Shown here one piece after another: positions 1 through 7,781 of a DNA stretch of 64,000 bases. The number at the start of each line of letters is the position of its first letter. Position 1 is the first letter of the stretch. Under the pieces are notes generated by a model. The model did not search any database, had not been told where the DNA came from, and saw only the letters and a program-made list of their open reading frames with translations. Origin of the DNA: Hespellia sp. (GTDB lineage: Bacteria > Bacillota > Clostridia > Lachnospirales > Lachnospiraceae); the NCBI GenBank assembly GCA_028694105.1, contig JAQUUC010000009.1, forward strand, positions 1 through 64,000, read 5' to 3'. Made by a program: the position numbers and the translations under genes.

Positions 1-124
1 ATGTCTGGCATTTGATAAACCGCGGGACACGCGGGGATAGCTTGTGTAAACTTGGCGCGGTAGCGCTATTGAACAAGAAGCCCCCACTTCAAACTTATAG
101 AAGTTAAGTGGTGGGAGTATGTCA
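1..124 (+). mobile_element. Right end of an IS200/IS605-family element
   Basis: A GC-rich stem is formed by CCCCCACTT (81-89) and AAGTGGTGGG (106-115) with one bulged T, followed by GAGTATGTCAC. This hairpin and end sequence is typical of the right end of IS200/IS605 or stand-alone tnpB elements, where it is also part of the guide (omega) RNA. The rest of the element would lie before the window. Its hairpin is unrelated to the ends of the element at 29474-31412, so it is a different IS type. The exact end, near 124, is inferred. Confidence 0.55.
3..107 (+). pseudogene. 3' end of a tnpB-like ORF (partial)
   Basis: One frame is open from the window edge to TAA at 105-107. Its residues NRGTRG followed by LGAVALLNKKPP resemble the tail of TnpB proteins whose coding end runs into the right-end hairpin. 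Only about 34 residues are visible and the catalytic part lies outside the window, so intact gene or remnant cannot be decided. The assignment depends on the hairpin next to it. Confidence 0.3.
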
Positions 125-261
125 CTTCAGAGATTTTATTTAGGCAATCGCCAAAATAGTTTCTGCTAAAATCAAACCAGTATCGGTCCATTTTTCAAAC
201 AGATAGGGCAACAGAACACATATTCATACACAGAAAACTGTATAAAAGAAAAAAGAAACGG

Positions 262-345
262 AGTTAACAGACAATTGAAGAAAATATACAATAAAATTAG
301 ATAAAAGCATTGACAAAAAAGGAATTGAATGTTAACATGTAGTTA
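262..345 (+). repeat. Imperfect direct repeat, copy 1 (second copy 648-735)
   Basis: The block that starts at TTAACAGACAATTGAAGAAA and runs through the -35 and -10 boxes is repeated about 386 bp downstream, at 648-735, starting TTAACAGATAATTCAAGAAA. By eye identity is about three quarters upstream of the -10 box and falls off after it. Each copy carries its own promoter, so this looks like a duplicated transcription cassette rather than a random AT-rich match. Confidence 0.5.
310..338 (+). promoter_or_regulatory. Sigma-A-type promoter of first RNA cassette
   Basis: TTGACA (310-315), a 17-bp spacer and TAACAT (333-338). The -35 box is perfect and the -10 is 4 of 6. Predicted start is near 345. 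No ORF with a ribosome binding site follows before the terminator at 534-581. Confidence 0.6.
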
Positions 346-581
346 CAAAGAAAGAAGAAATACAAAGATTCATGAAACGGAATCATGAATCAAAGACCAA
401 CAAAAATAACAAGTAACTTAAAAAAGATACAAAGTCCACGGATTAGCAAATCCACATACACGAGATGTAAAAAAGAGGACTTCAAAGTAATCATAATACG
501 AGTGAAAGTTAAGTAGTTGGGACCGGTAATAAAAGTGGAAGAGTAGACATCCTGATCAGATGGATACTCTTCTACTTTTTT
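345..581 (+). ncRNA. Candidate small structured RNA 1
   Basis: The interval between a good promoter (310-338) and an intrinsic terminator (534-581) has no plausible ORF but several helices. A perfect 9-bp hairpin (367-375 with 383-391) has the 7-nt loop AACGGAA. Further on, AAGTCC (432-437) pairs with GGACTT (477-482) and encloses two smaller hairpins: GGATT/AATCC at 440-453 and ACAT/ATGT near 455-469. That gives a possible three-way junction. Two ACGGA motifs occur, at 377-381 and 438-442. Predicted length is about 235 nt. A second cassette at 729-950 has the same plan and an identical loop. The function is unknown. It could also be a terminated leader rather than an independent RNA. Confidence 0.4.
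534..581 (+). terminator. Intrinsic terminator of RNA cassette 1
   Basis: AGTGGAAGAGTA (534-545) pairs with TACTCTTCTACT (565-576), with one G-U pair and extra pairing inside, followed by a T tract (577-581). This is a strong Rho-independent terminator with no gene immediately upstream. Confidence 0.75.
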
Positions 582-590
582 ATGTCTGAG

Positions 591-632
591 GTGAGCCAGG
601 GGTGAGCCAGGGGGACGGTTCCTATGGCTCAC
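591..632. repeat. REP-like GTGAGCCA hairpin with tandem copy
   Basis: GTGAGCCAGGG occurs twice in a row (591-601 and 602-612). The second copy pairs with TGGCTCAC (625-632) around a GGGGACGGTTCC loop. Hairpins with a GGGGAC core of this kind recur as short palindromic repeats in many clostridial genomes, and the terminator at 53839-53878 has a similar core. No coding role is visible. Confidence 0.45.
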
Positions 633-693
633 TTTTATAAGCATGAATTAACAGATAATTCAAGAAAAAATACAAATAAATCTAAAACCAGTA

Positions 694-722
694 TTGACAA
701 AACATGAATAGAATGATATTAT
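694..722 (+). promoter_or_regulatory. Sigma-A-type promoter of second RNA cassette
   Basis: TTGACA (694-699), a 17-bp spacer and TATTAT (717-722). It lies in the second copy of the direct repeat that also contains the promoter at 310-338. Predicted start is near 729. Confidence 0.6.
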
Positions 723-728
723 CATATT

Positions 729-950
729 AACAAATAAATAAATCTTACATATCACCAGACGAGAAATGGAGAAGAGTAAGAAATTTATGAATGGAGGTAC
801 GGACCACCAAAATATTAAGCTAAAACCAATAGCGATTGTTATCAACGGAAGATAACAAGAACAAAAAGGAAAGAAAAAGAGGTAAATGAGAATGATTGAA
901 CCACAGTAAAGGTGGGTGTTGATTGGATAATACGATTAACACCCATTTTT
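729..950 (+). ncRNA. Candidate small structured RNA 2
   Basis: This is a second ORF-poor interval between a good promoter (694-722) and a terminator (913-950), about 220 nt long. GTTATC and GATAAC (838-843 and 851-856) close a 7-nt AACGGAA loop, the same loop as in the first RNA. A hairpin around 793-810 has TGG-A-GGT paired with ACC-A-CCA around ACGG. CTTAC (743-747) can pair with GTAAG (776-780). Each of the two candidate RNAs thus shows two ACGGA motifs in or beside hairpins. The stems differ in sequence between cassettes while the loop is kept, which suggests selection on structure and loop. Function is unknown, and expression is not shown by sequence alone. Confidence 0.4.
913..950 (+). 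terminator. Intrinsic terminator of RNA cassette 2
   Basis: TGGGTGTTGAT (913-923) pairs with ATTAACACCCA (935-945), including one G-U pair, and is followed by five T residues (946-950). Confidence 0.7.
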
Positions 951-987
951 CATGTGCAAAAAATAAAACGGGGACACAGGGAATCTC

Positions 988-1016
988 TTGTTACAAAAAG
1001 CGTACTGTGATAAAAT
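988..1016 (+). promoter_or_regulatory. Promoter of the WYL regulator gene
   Basis: TTGTTA (988-993), a 17-bp spacer and TAAAAT (1011-1016), with an upstream TG giving an extended -10. It lies 31 bp before the start codon at 1048 and after the terminator at 913-950, so the regulator appears to be transcribed separately from the RNA cassettes. Confidence 0.55.
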
Positions 1017-1047
1017 GATAGGCAGGATAAATAAAGCGAGGTAAGCG

Positions 1048-2034
1048 ATGGCGAAATCATATAATCAGAAGATTAAATTGTTATATTTGATGCAGATGTT
1101 TCTGCAGGAAACGGATGATCTTCATTCGCTCTCCCGGAAGAATCTGGAAGAAAAGCTGGCATCTTATGGAATTTGTGTGGAGCGTAAGAGCCTCTATAAC
1201 GATATTGAGACACTGAAATCATTTGGCATGGATATTTTATATCGGAAAGAAGCCCCTGAAGGATATTATCTTGCAAGCCATGATTTTGAACTGCCGGAGC
1301 TGAAGCTTTTGGTGGATGCAGTGCAGTCCTCCAAGTTCATCACGGAGAAAAAATCAGAGAGTCTGATTAAGAAAATCGAAGGACTTACCAGCAGATACGA
1401 GGCCAGACAGCTGCAGCGCCAGGTATATGTATCCAACCGAATCAAAACGATGAATGAGAGCATTTATTATAATGTGGATAAACTGCATATTGCAATTGCT
1501 TCGAACTGGCAGATTCTATTTCAGTACACGCAGTGGACCGTTCATAAGGAAATGAAATTAAAGCGTGGCGGTGAGACTTATCAGATGAGCCCGTGGGCAC
1601 TCAGCTGGGATGATGAGAACTATTATCTGATTGCGTATGATGAGAAGGCAAAGATGCTCAAACATTTCCGCGTGGATAAGATGCTGGGAATTCAGGTGGT
1701 TAAAGAGCCAAGAGCCGGAAAAGAAGAATTTGCGAGATTCGATCTGGCGCATTATGCGAAAAAGACTTTCGGAATGTTTGCAGGGGAAGAGGAGACAGTA
1801 CGAATCCGGTTTGCGAATCATCTGATCGGTGTTGTAATCGACCGCTTTGGTCAGGGCGTGCCGATTCGGGAAGACGGGGAGAATTATTTCATCGCCCGTG
1901 TCAATGTGGCCGTGAGCAATCAATTTTTTGGGTGGTTAACAGGACTTGGAAAAGATGCTATAATAGTATCACCACAGAGCGTGGCAGATACGTACAGAGA
2001 ACTTTTAGAGGGGATTTTAAAAGTACAGAAATAA
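1048..2034 (+). CDS. WYL-domain transcriptional regulator
   Basis: A 328-residue cytoplasmic DNA-binding protein. Residues 1-65 form an HTH_11/DeoR-like winged helix (KSLYNDIETLKSFGMDILY is the usual recognition and wing region). Residues about 140-215 are a WYL domain with the typical SPWALSWDDENYYLIAYD segment. The C-terminal part to about 325 matches the WYL C-terminal extension. WYL proteins bind ligands, often nucleic acids or nucleotides, and repress or activate nearby genes. The target here is unknown. The neighbours are two candidate RNAs upstream and a membrane protein 24 bp downstream, probably co-transcribed. The start follows a GAGG-type ribosome binding site. Family assignment is firm, the regulon is not. 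Confidence 0.88.
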   Translation: MAKSYNQKIKLLYLMQMFLQETDDLHSLSRKNLEEKLASYGICVERKSLYNDIETLKSFGMDILYRKEAPEGYYLASHDFELPELKLLVDAVQSSKFITEKKSESLIKKIEGLTSRYEARQLQRQVYVSNRIKTMNESIYYNVDKLHIAIASNWQILFQYTQWTVHKEMKLKRGGETYQMSPWALSWDDENYYLIAYDEKAKMLKHFRVDKMLGIQVVKEPRAGKEEFARFDLAHYAKKTFGMFAGEEETVRIRFANHLIGVVIDRFGQGVPIREDGENYFIARVNVAVSNQFFGWLTGLGKDAIIVSPQSVADTYRELLEGILKVQK

Positions 2035-2058
2035 TTAATAAAGAAAAGAGGTAATACT

Positions 2059-2817
2059 ATGGAGACAATCACAACTCAGATACAGAATGCACTGGATAAG
2101 GTAGACCTGTCATCAACGGGTATTTCACCGGACATGGTTGTGAAGGCTGGCATATCATTTGCTGTAATCGGATTAGTTTTCGCGCTGCTCAACTGCTTTT
2201 TCGGATTGAAGATGATTAAAATATGGACAGCAATTTTGGGACTGCTGATTGGATTTGGTGTTGGATTTGGCGTCGCTGCTCATTTCGGAGCTGAGACGAT
2301 GATTGCACTGGCTGTTGGAGCTGTTGCTGGAATAGTACTTGCAATTCTGGGATTCTGGTTATATCTGGCAGGCGTTTTTGTTATCTGCTGGCTGATGAGT
2401 TTTGGTACCATCATTTCGTTTACAGGAACGGATAATATGATCGCTGTGATCATAGCGATCGTGGCTGGTCTGGTAGTTGCGCTGGTAGCTTTGAAGTTCG
2501 TGGAACCGATTATTATTTTTGTGACTGGTCTGCAGGGCGGATTTTCCGCTGGCTCAGCCATTTGTGTGCTGGCATCTGTTCCGGGAACATACACCCCTTA
2601 CATAATCGGAGTGATACTTGCGATACTCGGAATCGTTGTTCAGTTCATCATGGAATCCAGGAAAAAAGCAAAGCTTCACCTTGCGAAAGCGGATAAGGTC
2701 CGCGCAGAGAATTCTACGGAAAGTGAAGTCGAAAAATTAAGGGCGGCACTTGACTATACGGATAAAGTGAAAGAAGATCCCGATGCGGATGATTATTATG
2801 ATGATGACGAAGATTAA
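2059..2817 (+). CDS. Multi-pass membrane protein, TM198/DUF4203-like
   Basis: A 252-residue integral membrane protein. About seven hydrophobic segments lie between residues 30 and 195, many glycine-rich (GLLIGFGVGFGVAAHFG). They are followed by a basic-then-acidic cytoplasmic tail from about 196 that ends in a run of Asp and Glu. This pattern fits the TM7S3/TM198-like (DUF4203) family, whose biochemical role is unknown. A 5-residue RBS (AGAGG) precedes the ATG. The gene follows the WYL regulator by 24 bp and is likely in the same transcript. No catalytic motif is visible. Family call is moderate. Confidence 0.7.
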   Translation: METITTQIQNALDKVDLSSTGISPDMVVKAGISFAVIGLVFALLNCFFGLKMIKIWTAILGLLIGFGVGFGVAAHFGAETMIALAVGAVAGIVLAILGFWLYLAGVFVICWLMSFGTIISFTGTDNMIAVIIAIVAGLVVALVALKFVEPIIIFVTGLQGGFSAGSAICVLASVPGTYTPYIIGVILAILGIVVQFIMESRKKAKLHLAKADKVRAENSTESEVEKLRAALDYTDKVKEDPDADDYYDDDED

Positions 2818-2834
2818 GTAAAGTCCTATTTAAG

Positions 2835-2888
2835 ACACACCTCCTTTTGTATTCTTATGACAGAGATGCGAAAGGAAGGTGTGTTTTT
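2835..2888 (+). promoter_or_regulatory. Hairpin with T-run covering the RBS of the next gene
   Basis: ACACACCTCCTTT (2835-2847) pairs with AAAGGAAGGTGTGT (2871-2884) with one bulge, followed by TTTTT. It has the shape of an intrinsic terminator for the gene ending at 2817. Its right arm also contains AAGGAAGG, the only ribosome binding site for the small ORF starting at 2889. Termination and RBS masking are both possible. Confidence 0.5.
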
Positions 2889-3074
2889 ATGTATATTAAA
2901 AAGTCAATTATTTCAGGGATGGTGTTACTGGTCGGAGCAATTATTTTGCTGGCTGTTGCAATTGTGTACGGTTTTACGGAAGTACACATTTCCAGAGGTG
3001 CATGTGCGATCCTTTGGACGGCATGTATTTTCGGTGGAAATCTTATCATAGATAAAATCGAACAACATGAATAG
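2889..3074 (+). CDS. Small two-helix membrane protein, unknown
   Basis: A 61-residue protein beginning MYIKKS. The start was chosen because AAGGAAGG lies 8-10 bases upstream, while the longer reading from 2847 has no such site. There are two hydrophobic stretches: residues about 6-29 (SGMVLLVGAIILLAVAIVYG) and 36-53. They are linked by a short polar turn, and the tail is charged. No family is recognised. The RBS sits in a terminator-like stem, so expression may be low or conditional. The ORF could also be an accident of the terminator region, but the clean hairpin-type membrane topology argues for a real gene. Confidence 0.5.
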   Translation: MYIKKSIISGMVLLVGAIILLAVAIVYGFTEVHISRGACAILWTACIFGGNLIIDKIEQHE

Positions 3075-3075
3075 A

Positions 3076-3104
3076 TTGCACGAATTTTCACTTCGTTGTA
3101 TACT
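3076..3104 (+). promoter_or_regulatory. Promoter of PHP-domain gene
   Basis: TTGCAC (3076-3081), a 17-bp spacer and TATACT (3099-3104), 30 bp before the start codon at 3134. Confidence 0.6.
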
Positions 3105-3133
3105 AATACTATGTAAGTAAGGAGGTGTCTTTC

Positions 3134-3982
3134 ATGAAGTTGGATATGCATTGTCATGTAAAGGAAGGTTCTGTTGACAGCAGAGTATCTTTAGATGAAT
3201 ATATTACATTATTGAAAGCCCATGGATTCGACGGCATGGTCATTACAGATCATGACACGTATAATGCATACAGGCATTGGAAGAATACGATGAAGGGAAA
3301 ACTTCACACGGATTTTGTAGTGCTCAAAGGAATTGAGTATGACACGAGAGATGCGGGGCACATTCTGGTTATTATGCCGGAAGGTGTGAAGATGCGTCTT
3401 TTGGAGCTTAAGGGAATGCCGGTCGCGGTACTGATCGATCTGGTGCATCGTAACGGCGGCGTTCTGGGACCGGCTCATCCGTGTGGCGAGAAATATCTGA
3501 GCATTACGAATACGAAGCGTTTTCAGAAGAACCCGGAGATCATGCAGCGGTTTGATTTTGTGGAGGGCTTTAATGCGTGTGAATCTGCAAAATCGAATCA
3601 GGGAGCGAGAGATCTGGCGAAGCGATACGGTAAGATCTGTGTCGGCGGAAGTGATTCTCACAAGCATGACTGTGTGGGACTTGGCTATACGATCATTCCG
3701 GGGGAGATCACCTGTGAGACAGAGCTGATTGAAGCGATTCATGCACACGAACCGTTTAAGACAGGCGGGTCGCTGTACAGCAAAACCTTGAAGGATAAGA
3801 TTGGAAAGGTAAATAAACTGCTGGTGTATTCGTTCTGGTTCTATAACCGTGGCGGTGGTATGTTAAAGCAGAGACTTCGAAATCTGAACATGGAGCCGGA
3901 GAATCCGACGGATCCGATTGATCCGATTGAATTGTATTACATGGAGCAGCAGGAACGTCCGAAACGATATAGAAAACAGTAA
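3134..3982 (+). CDS. PHP-domain metal-dependent phosphoesterase
   Basis: A 282-residue protein of the PHP (polymerase and histidinol phosphatase) superfamily, which hydrolyses phosphoester bonds with a multi-metal centre. Ligand motifs appear in the expected order: MHCH near residue 5, TDHD near 38, GIEYD near 63, GHIL, AHPCGEK near 115 and GGSDSH near 175. The C-terminal 60 residues are basic, with a DPIDPIE tandem, and are not part of the fold. The start at 3134 is preferred over the GTG at 3125 because AAGGAGG lies 8 bases upstream. Substrate cannot be read from sequence; relatives include TrpH-like nucleotide or RNA phosphatases. An aldehyde dehydrogenase follows after 22 bp. Confidence 0.85.
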   Translation: MKLDMHCHVKEGSVDSRVSLDEYITLLKAHGFDGMVITDHDTYNAYRHWKNTMKGKLHTDFVVLKGIEYDTRDAGHILVIMPEGVKMRLLELKGMPVAVLIDLVHRNGGVLGPAHPCGEKYLSITNTKRFQKNPEIMQRFDFVEGFNACESAKSNQGARDLAKRYGKICVGGSDSHKHDCVGLGYTIIPGEITCETELIEAIHAHEPFKTGGSLYSKTLKDKIGKVNKLLVYSFWFYNRGGGMLKQRLRNLNMEPENPTDPIDPIELYYMEQQERPKRYRKQ

Positions 3983-4004
3983 TGTGACAAAGGATGGTTA
4001 TAAT

Positions 4005-5375
4005 ATGACAGACTACAAACAGATAATATTAAATCAACGGCAATATTTTGCAAAGGGAAATACGAAGGATGCAGCATTCCGTATGGAGCAGCTCCGGCGG
4101 ATGTATGAATGGATCGAGCAGGAAGAGGATACAATTATTGCCGCATTGAAATCTGATTTAAACAAAGCACCTTTTGAAAGCTATGCCACGGAAATTGGAA
4201 TTGTCAAAGAAGAAATCCGCTATACGATGAATCACCTTCGCAGCTGGGTCAAGGTCAGACGCGTGCGCACACCGCTGACCCAATTCCCATCCCGTTCCTT
4301 TATTTATCCAGAGCCGTACGGAGTTGTGCTGATTATGTCCCCGTGGAATTATCCGTTTCAATTGGCAATCGCCCCGCTTGTGGGAGCTATCTGTGCGGGA
4401 AACTGTGCGATTGTAAAGCCATCGGCATATTCGCCGGCAACCGCTACAGTGATTCGGAAGATGATTCATGATTTGTTTGACTCGTCTTATGTGGAAGCTG
4501 TTGTCGGTGGGAGAGAAGAGAATGAAGGACTTCTGAATGAACATTTTGATTATATTTTCTTTACCGGAAGTGTTTCGGTAGGAAAGGTGGTCATGGAGAA
4601 AGCGGCCAGACATCTAACTCCGGTCAGTCTGGAGCTCGGCGGCAAGAGCCCTTGTATCGTGGATGAAACTGCGAATATTCCACTTGCTGCAAAGCGTATC
4701 GTCTGGGGAAAATTTTTGAACGCGGGACAGACCTGTGTGGCACCGGACTATGTGCTGGTTCACCGGAGCGTCAGAGACAAACTGATCAGACAGATGCAGA
4801 AACAGATTGTAAAGCTGTATGGAAAAGATCCGTGCTACAATGAGGATTACCCGAAGATTATTAATGAAAAACATTTTAACCGTCTAAAAGAGCTGTGGAT
4901 CGGTGAAAATATTGTGACCGGCGGTGTAGTCCGCGAGGAGACGAGGCAGATTGCTCCGACGATTTTAAAAGATGTTACGTGGGGGAGCCGGGTCATGGAG
5001 GAGGAAATCTTCGGACCGGTGCTCCCAGTTATCACTTATGATTCCATGGTAGAGGTCGTGCGCGATATCAATGCGAGGCCGAAGCCACTGGCATTGTATT
5101 ACTTCACAAAATCCGCCGGCAGCGAAGCTTACATTATGAAACATATTTCCTATGGGGGTGGCTGTATCAATGATGTCATCATCCATCTCGCCACATCTGA
5201 GATGCCGTTTGGCGGTGTCGGCGGAAGCGGTATGGGGGGATATCATGGAAAGGCAAGCTTTGATACATTTACACACGAAAAGAGTATGGTGAAGAAGTCT
5301 ACCCTGATTGATATTCCACTTCGATATCCGCCATACAAGAATCATCTGAATATACTGAAGAAGATTCAAAAGTAA
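4005..5375 (+). CDS. Aldehyde dehydrogenase, class 3-like
   Basis: A 456-residue NAD(P)-dependent aldehyde dehydrogenase that oxidises aldehydes to acids. NAD-binding landmarks are SPWNYPFQL near residue 109 and FFTGSVSVG near 184. ELGGKSPCIV contains the general base Glu near 211, and NAGQTCVAPDY contains the catalytic Cys near 245. The lack of an N-terminal extension and the overall length fit the fatty-aldehyde/YwdH-like class 3 group rather than betaine aldehyde dehydrogenases. The C-terminus is hydrophobic and aromatic (IDIPLRYPPY). The start at MTDYKQ was chosen because AAAGGATGG lies upstream; longer readings overlap the PHP gene. Physiological substrate is not evident. Confidence 0.88.
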   Translation: MTDYKQIILNQRQYFAKGNTKDAAFRMEQLRRMYEWIEQEEDTIIAALKSDLNKAPFESYATEIGIVKEEIRYTMNHLRSWVKVRRVRTPLTQFPSRSFIYPEPYGVVLIMSPWNYPFQLAIAPLVGAICAGNCAIVKPSAYSPATATVIRKMIHDLFDSSYVEAVVGGREENEGLLNEHFDYIFFTGSVSVGKVVMEKAARHLTPVSLELGGKSPCIVDETANIPLAAKRIVWGKFLNAGQTCVAPDYVLVHRSVRDKLIRQMQKQIVKLYGKDPCYNEDYPKIINEKHFNRLKELWIGENIVTGGVVREETRQIAPTILKDVTWGSRVMEEEIFGPVLPVITYDSMVEVVRDINARPKPLALYYFTKSAGSEAYIMKHISYGGGCINDVIIHLATSEMPFGGVGGSGMGGYHGKASFDTFTHEKSMVKKSTLIDIPLRYPPYKNHLNILKKIQK

Positions 5376-5404
5376 TCAAAATAGAAAAGAAAGAGAGTTA
5401 TAAA

Positions 5405-6901
5405 ATGAGAGAGAGCGGTATATTACTCCCAATTTCTGCGCTTCCATCCAAGTATGGTATTGGCTGTATTTCGAAGGAAGCGTATGATTTTGTAAACCAG
5501 CTGATAGCAGCGGGACAAAAGAAATGGCAGATTCTGCCTTTAGGACCAAACGGACATGAGCAGGGGTGTGATTCACCCTATCAGTCTTATTCCACATTTG
5601 CGGGGAATCCGTATTTCGTGAATCTGGAGGCATTGATTGAATGGGGCCTCCTGACAAGAGAAGAATGTGATGCGGTGGATTTTGGTGACAATGAGAATCT
5701 GATTGATTATGAAAAGCTGAATCAGGAGCGCGATGCAATCCTGCGTCTGGCGTTCAGCCGTTTTTCAACGGACTGGAATGATGAGTATACTTGGTTTGTC
5801 CAGAACAATGGTTACTGGCTGGAGGATTACTGCCTGTATATGGCATTGAAAAAAACGGCGGGAGGACTTCCCTGGACGGAGTGGGAGCCACAGCTGCGTG
5901 ACCGCCATCCGGGGGCACTTCTGGAAGCCAGAGAAACGCTGGATGAGGAAATCCGGTATCACCGTTTTGTACAGTATATGTTCTGGAAAGAGTGGAGTGG
6001 ATTAAAACATTATGCAAATGAAAACGGGATCCAGATTATCGGCGATATCCCGATTTATGTGGCATTTGACAGTGCGGATGCGTGGTCGAGACCGATGCTG
6101 TTCCAGTTTACGGAGAACAATGAACCAACGGCAGTATCGGGATGTCCACCAGATGGATTTTCACCGACCGGACAGGTATGGAACAATCCGCTTTACAATT
6201 GGGAATATCATATGAAGACAGAATTTGCATGGTGGATCGAGCGCATGGCACACAACCTGCGTCTCTACGATGTGGTACGAATCGACCATTTCCGCGGACT
6301 TGATGAATACTTCTCTATCCCGTACGGCGATAAGGATGCATTTCGCGGACATTGGGAAAAGGGACCTGGAATGGCACTTTTCCATGCGCTGGAGGAGAAG
6401 CTTGGCAGGATGAATCTGATAGCGGAGGATTTGGGATATCTGACAGAATCCGTGAAAGAACTGCTTCGTGAGACCGGGTATCCGGGGATGAAGGTCCTTG
6501 AGTTTGCATTTGACGGCTCCGAGGACAGCGTCTATCTTCCTCACAAATACGAGCATAACAGTGTTGTATATACAGGAACGCATGATAATGATACGCTGCA
6601 GAGCTGGTATCTGTCTCTTAATGATCACGACAGAGAATTCACGAAGCGTTATCTGAACAATGCGAATACTCCGCTGAATGAGATCCACTGGGACTTCATA
6701 CGGCTCGCGATGGCCAGTGTATCAGAACTCTGTGTTATCCCGATTCAGGATTATTTAGGACTTGGAAATGAAGCACGTATCAATGTTCCGGGCGTCGGAA
6801 AAGAAGGAAATAATTGGAAATGGCGTCTGGGCAAAGGGATGATCACCGAAAAACTGACCGGTGATATCTGGCAGATGACGAAGCTGTACGGAAGACTATA
6901 A
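5405..6901 (+). CDS. malQ: 4-alpha-glucanotransferase
   Basis: A 498-residue GH77 enzyme (amylomaltase) that moves alpha-1,4-glucan segments between maltodextrins in the cytoplasm. The N-terminus ESGILLPISALPSKYGIG is the usual family opening. VRIDHFRG near residue 291 carries the nucleophile Asp, LIAEDLG near 339 the acid/base Glu, and GTHDNDT near 391 the third carboxylate. Length is normal for bacterial MalQ. The gene starts 29 bp after the aldehyde dehydrogenase and is followed 10 bp later by a membrane protein, so it is within an operon-like run. No maltodextrin phosphorylase is present in the window. Confidence 0.95.
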   Translation: MRESGILLPISALPSKYGIGCISKEAYDFVNQLIAAGQKKWQILPLGPNGHEQGCDSPYQSYSTFAGNPYFVNLEALIEWGLLTREECDAVDFGDNENLIDYEKLNQERDAILRLAFSRFSTDWNDEYTWFVQNNGYWLEDYCLYMALKKTAGGLPWTEWEPQLRDRHPGALLEARETLDEEIRYHRFVQYMFWKEWSGLKHYANENGIQIIGDIPIYVAFDSADAWSRPMLFQFTENNEPTAVSGCPPDGFSPTGQVWNNPLYNWEYHMKTEFAWWIERMAHNLRLYDVVRIDHFRGLDEYFSIPYGDKDAFRGHWEKGPGMALFHALEEKLGRMNLIAEDLGYLTESVKELLRETGYPGMKVLEFAFDGSEDSVYLPHKYEHNSVVYTGTHDNDTLQSWYLSLNDHDREFTKRYLNNANTPLNEIHWDFIRLAMASVSELCVIPIQDYLGLGNEARINVPGVGKEGNNWKWRLGKGMITEKLTGDIWQMTKLYGRL

Positions 6902-6911
6902 GGGAGGATAC

Positions 6912-7781
6912 ATGAGTTTTTATTTATTACTTAGCTACTTTTTTATTTACGGAATTTTAGGATGGTGTACGGAAGTGGGTTACGCCGGTGTCAAGCAGGG
7001 GAAATTTGTAAACCGTGGATTTTTAAATGGACCGATCTGTCCGATCTATGGCGTGGGAATCTGCATTGTAGTCACACTGCTGACACCACTGAAGGATAAT
7101 CTGATTTTACTTTATATCACATCTACGATTCTGGTGACGATTCTGGAGGGTGTGACCGGCTATGCGATGGATAAGATTTTCCATAATAAATGGTGGGACT
7201 ATTCCAATCAGCCACTGAATATCGGAGGTTATGTGTGTCTGGTGTTTTCACTTGTATGGGGGGTGGCATGTGTGTTTGTTGTGGATTTCATACATCCGCT
7301 GATTGCAATGCTCGTGGAACATATTCCATTTATCGTACTTGTGATTGCACTCGTGATATTCAGCATTGCGCTGTTCGCAGATTTGTATGTGACTTCAGCT
7401 GCAATTTTCAAGCTGAACAAGCGGCTGGAATCTATGGATAAGATTGCAAAGGAACTGCACGAAATCTCGGATCAGCTTGGCGAAGGAATCTTCAATCAGG
7501 TATCTACGACGATGGAGAAACAGGCCGCTACCAAAGAAAAATATGACGAGACAATGGAGCGTATTGCTGAAGCCGGTCTGGAATTCAAAGAAAAGACACA
7601 GGAAGTATCGGAAGAGATGGCGGGGCGTGTTGCAAGTCTCAAAGAGAGCTATCAGGAGCTGGCAGGAAAAAGATCTGTCATTTCCAAACGACTGGTCCGC
7701 GCATTCCCGAAAATGGAGTCGCGTAAACATAATGATCAGCTGATAAAATTCAAAGAACGACTGGCATCGCTGAAGAAGTAG
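6912..7781 (+). CDS. CmpB-family membrane protein (putative ABC type IV)
   Basis: A 289-residue protein with four or five membrane helices in residues 1-165, then a long charged, probably coiled-coil, cytoplasmic region from 170 to 289. The membrane part shows the CmpB-family pattern: YGILGWCTEV near the start, GFLNGPICPIYGVG near 36, and WWDYSNQPLNIGGYVCL near 95. Pfam names the family putative ABC-transporter type IV, but no transport activity is established for it. GGGAGG precedes the ATG by 7 bases and malQ ends 10 bp upstream. A shorter relative with the same WDYSxxPL motif lies at 16974-17423. Confidence 0.75.
   Translation: MSFYLLLSYFFIYGILGWCTEVGYAGVKQGKFVNRGFLNGPICPIYGVGICIVVTLLTPLKDNLILLYITSTILVTILEGVTGYAMDKIFHNKWWDYSNQPLNIGGYVCLVFSLVWGVACVFVVDFIHPLIAMLVEHIPFIVLVIALVIFSIALFADLYVTSAAIFKLNKRLESMDKIAKELHEISDQLGEGIFNQVSTTMEKQAATKEKYDETMERIAEAGLEFKEKTQEVSEEMAGRVASLKESYQELAGKRSVISKRLVRAFPKMESRKHNDQLIKFKERLASLKK

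Noticed and set aside
390-644. 84-codon minus-strand frame
   Set aside because: It runs antisense through the terminator and hairpins of RNA cassette 1, has no ribosome binding site and has a random-looking hydrophobic composition.
660-845. 61-codon minus-strand frame
   Set aside because: It covers the promoter of RNA cassette 2 on the opposite strand, lacks an RBS and is explained by AT-rich DNA.
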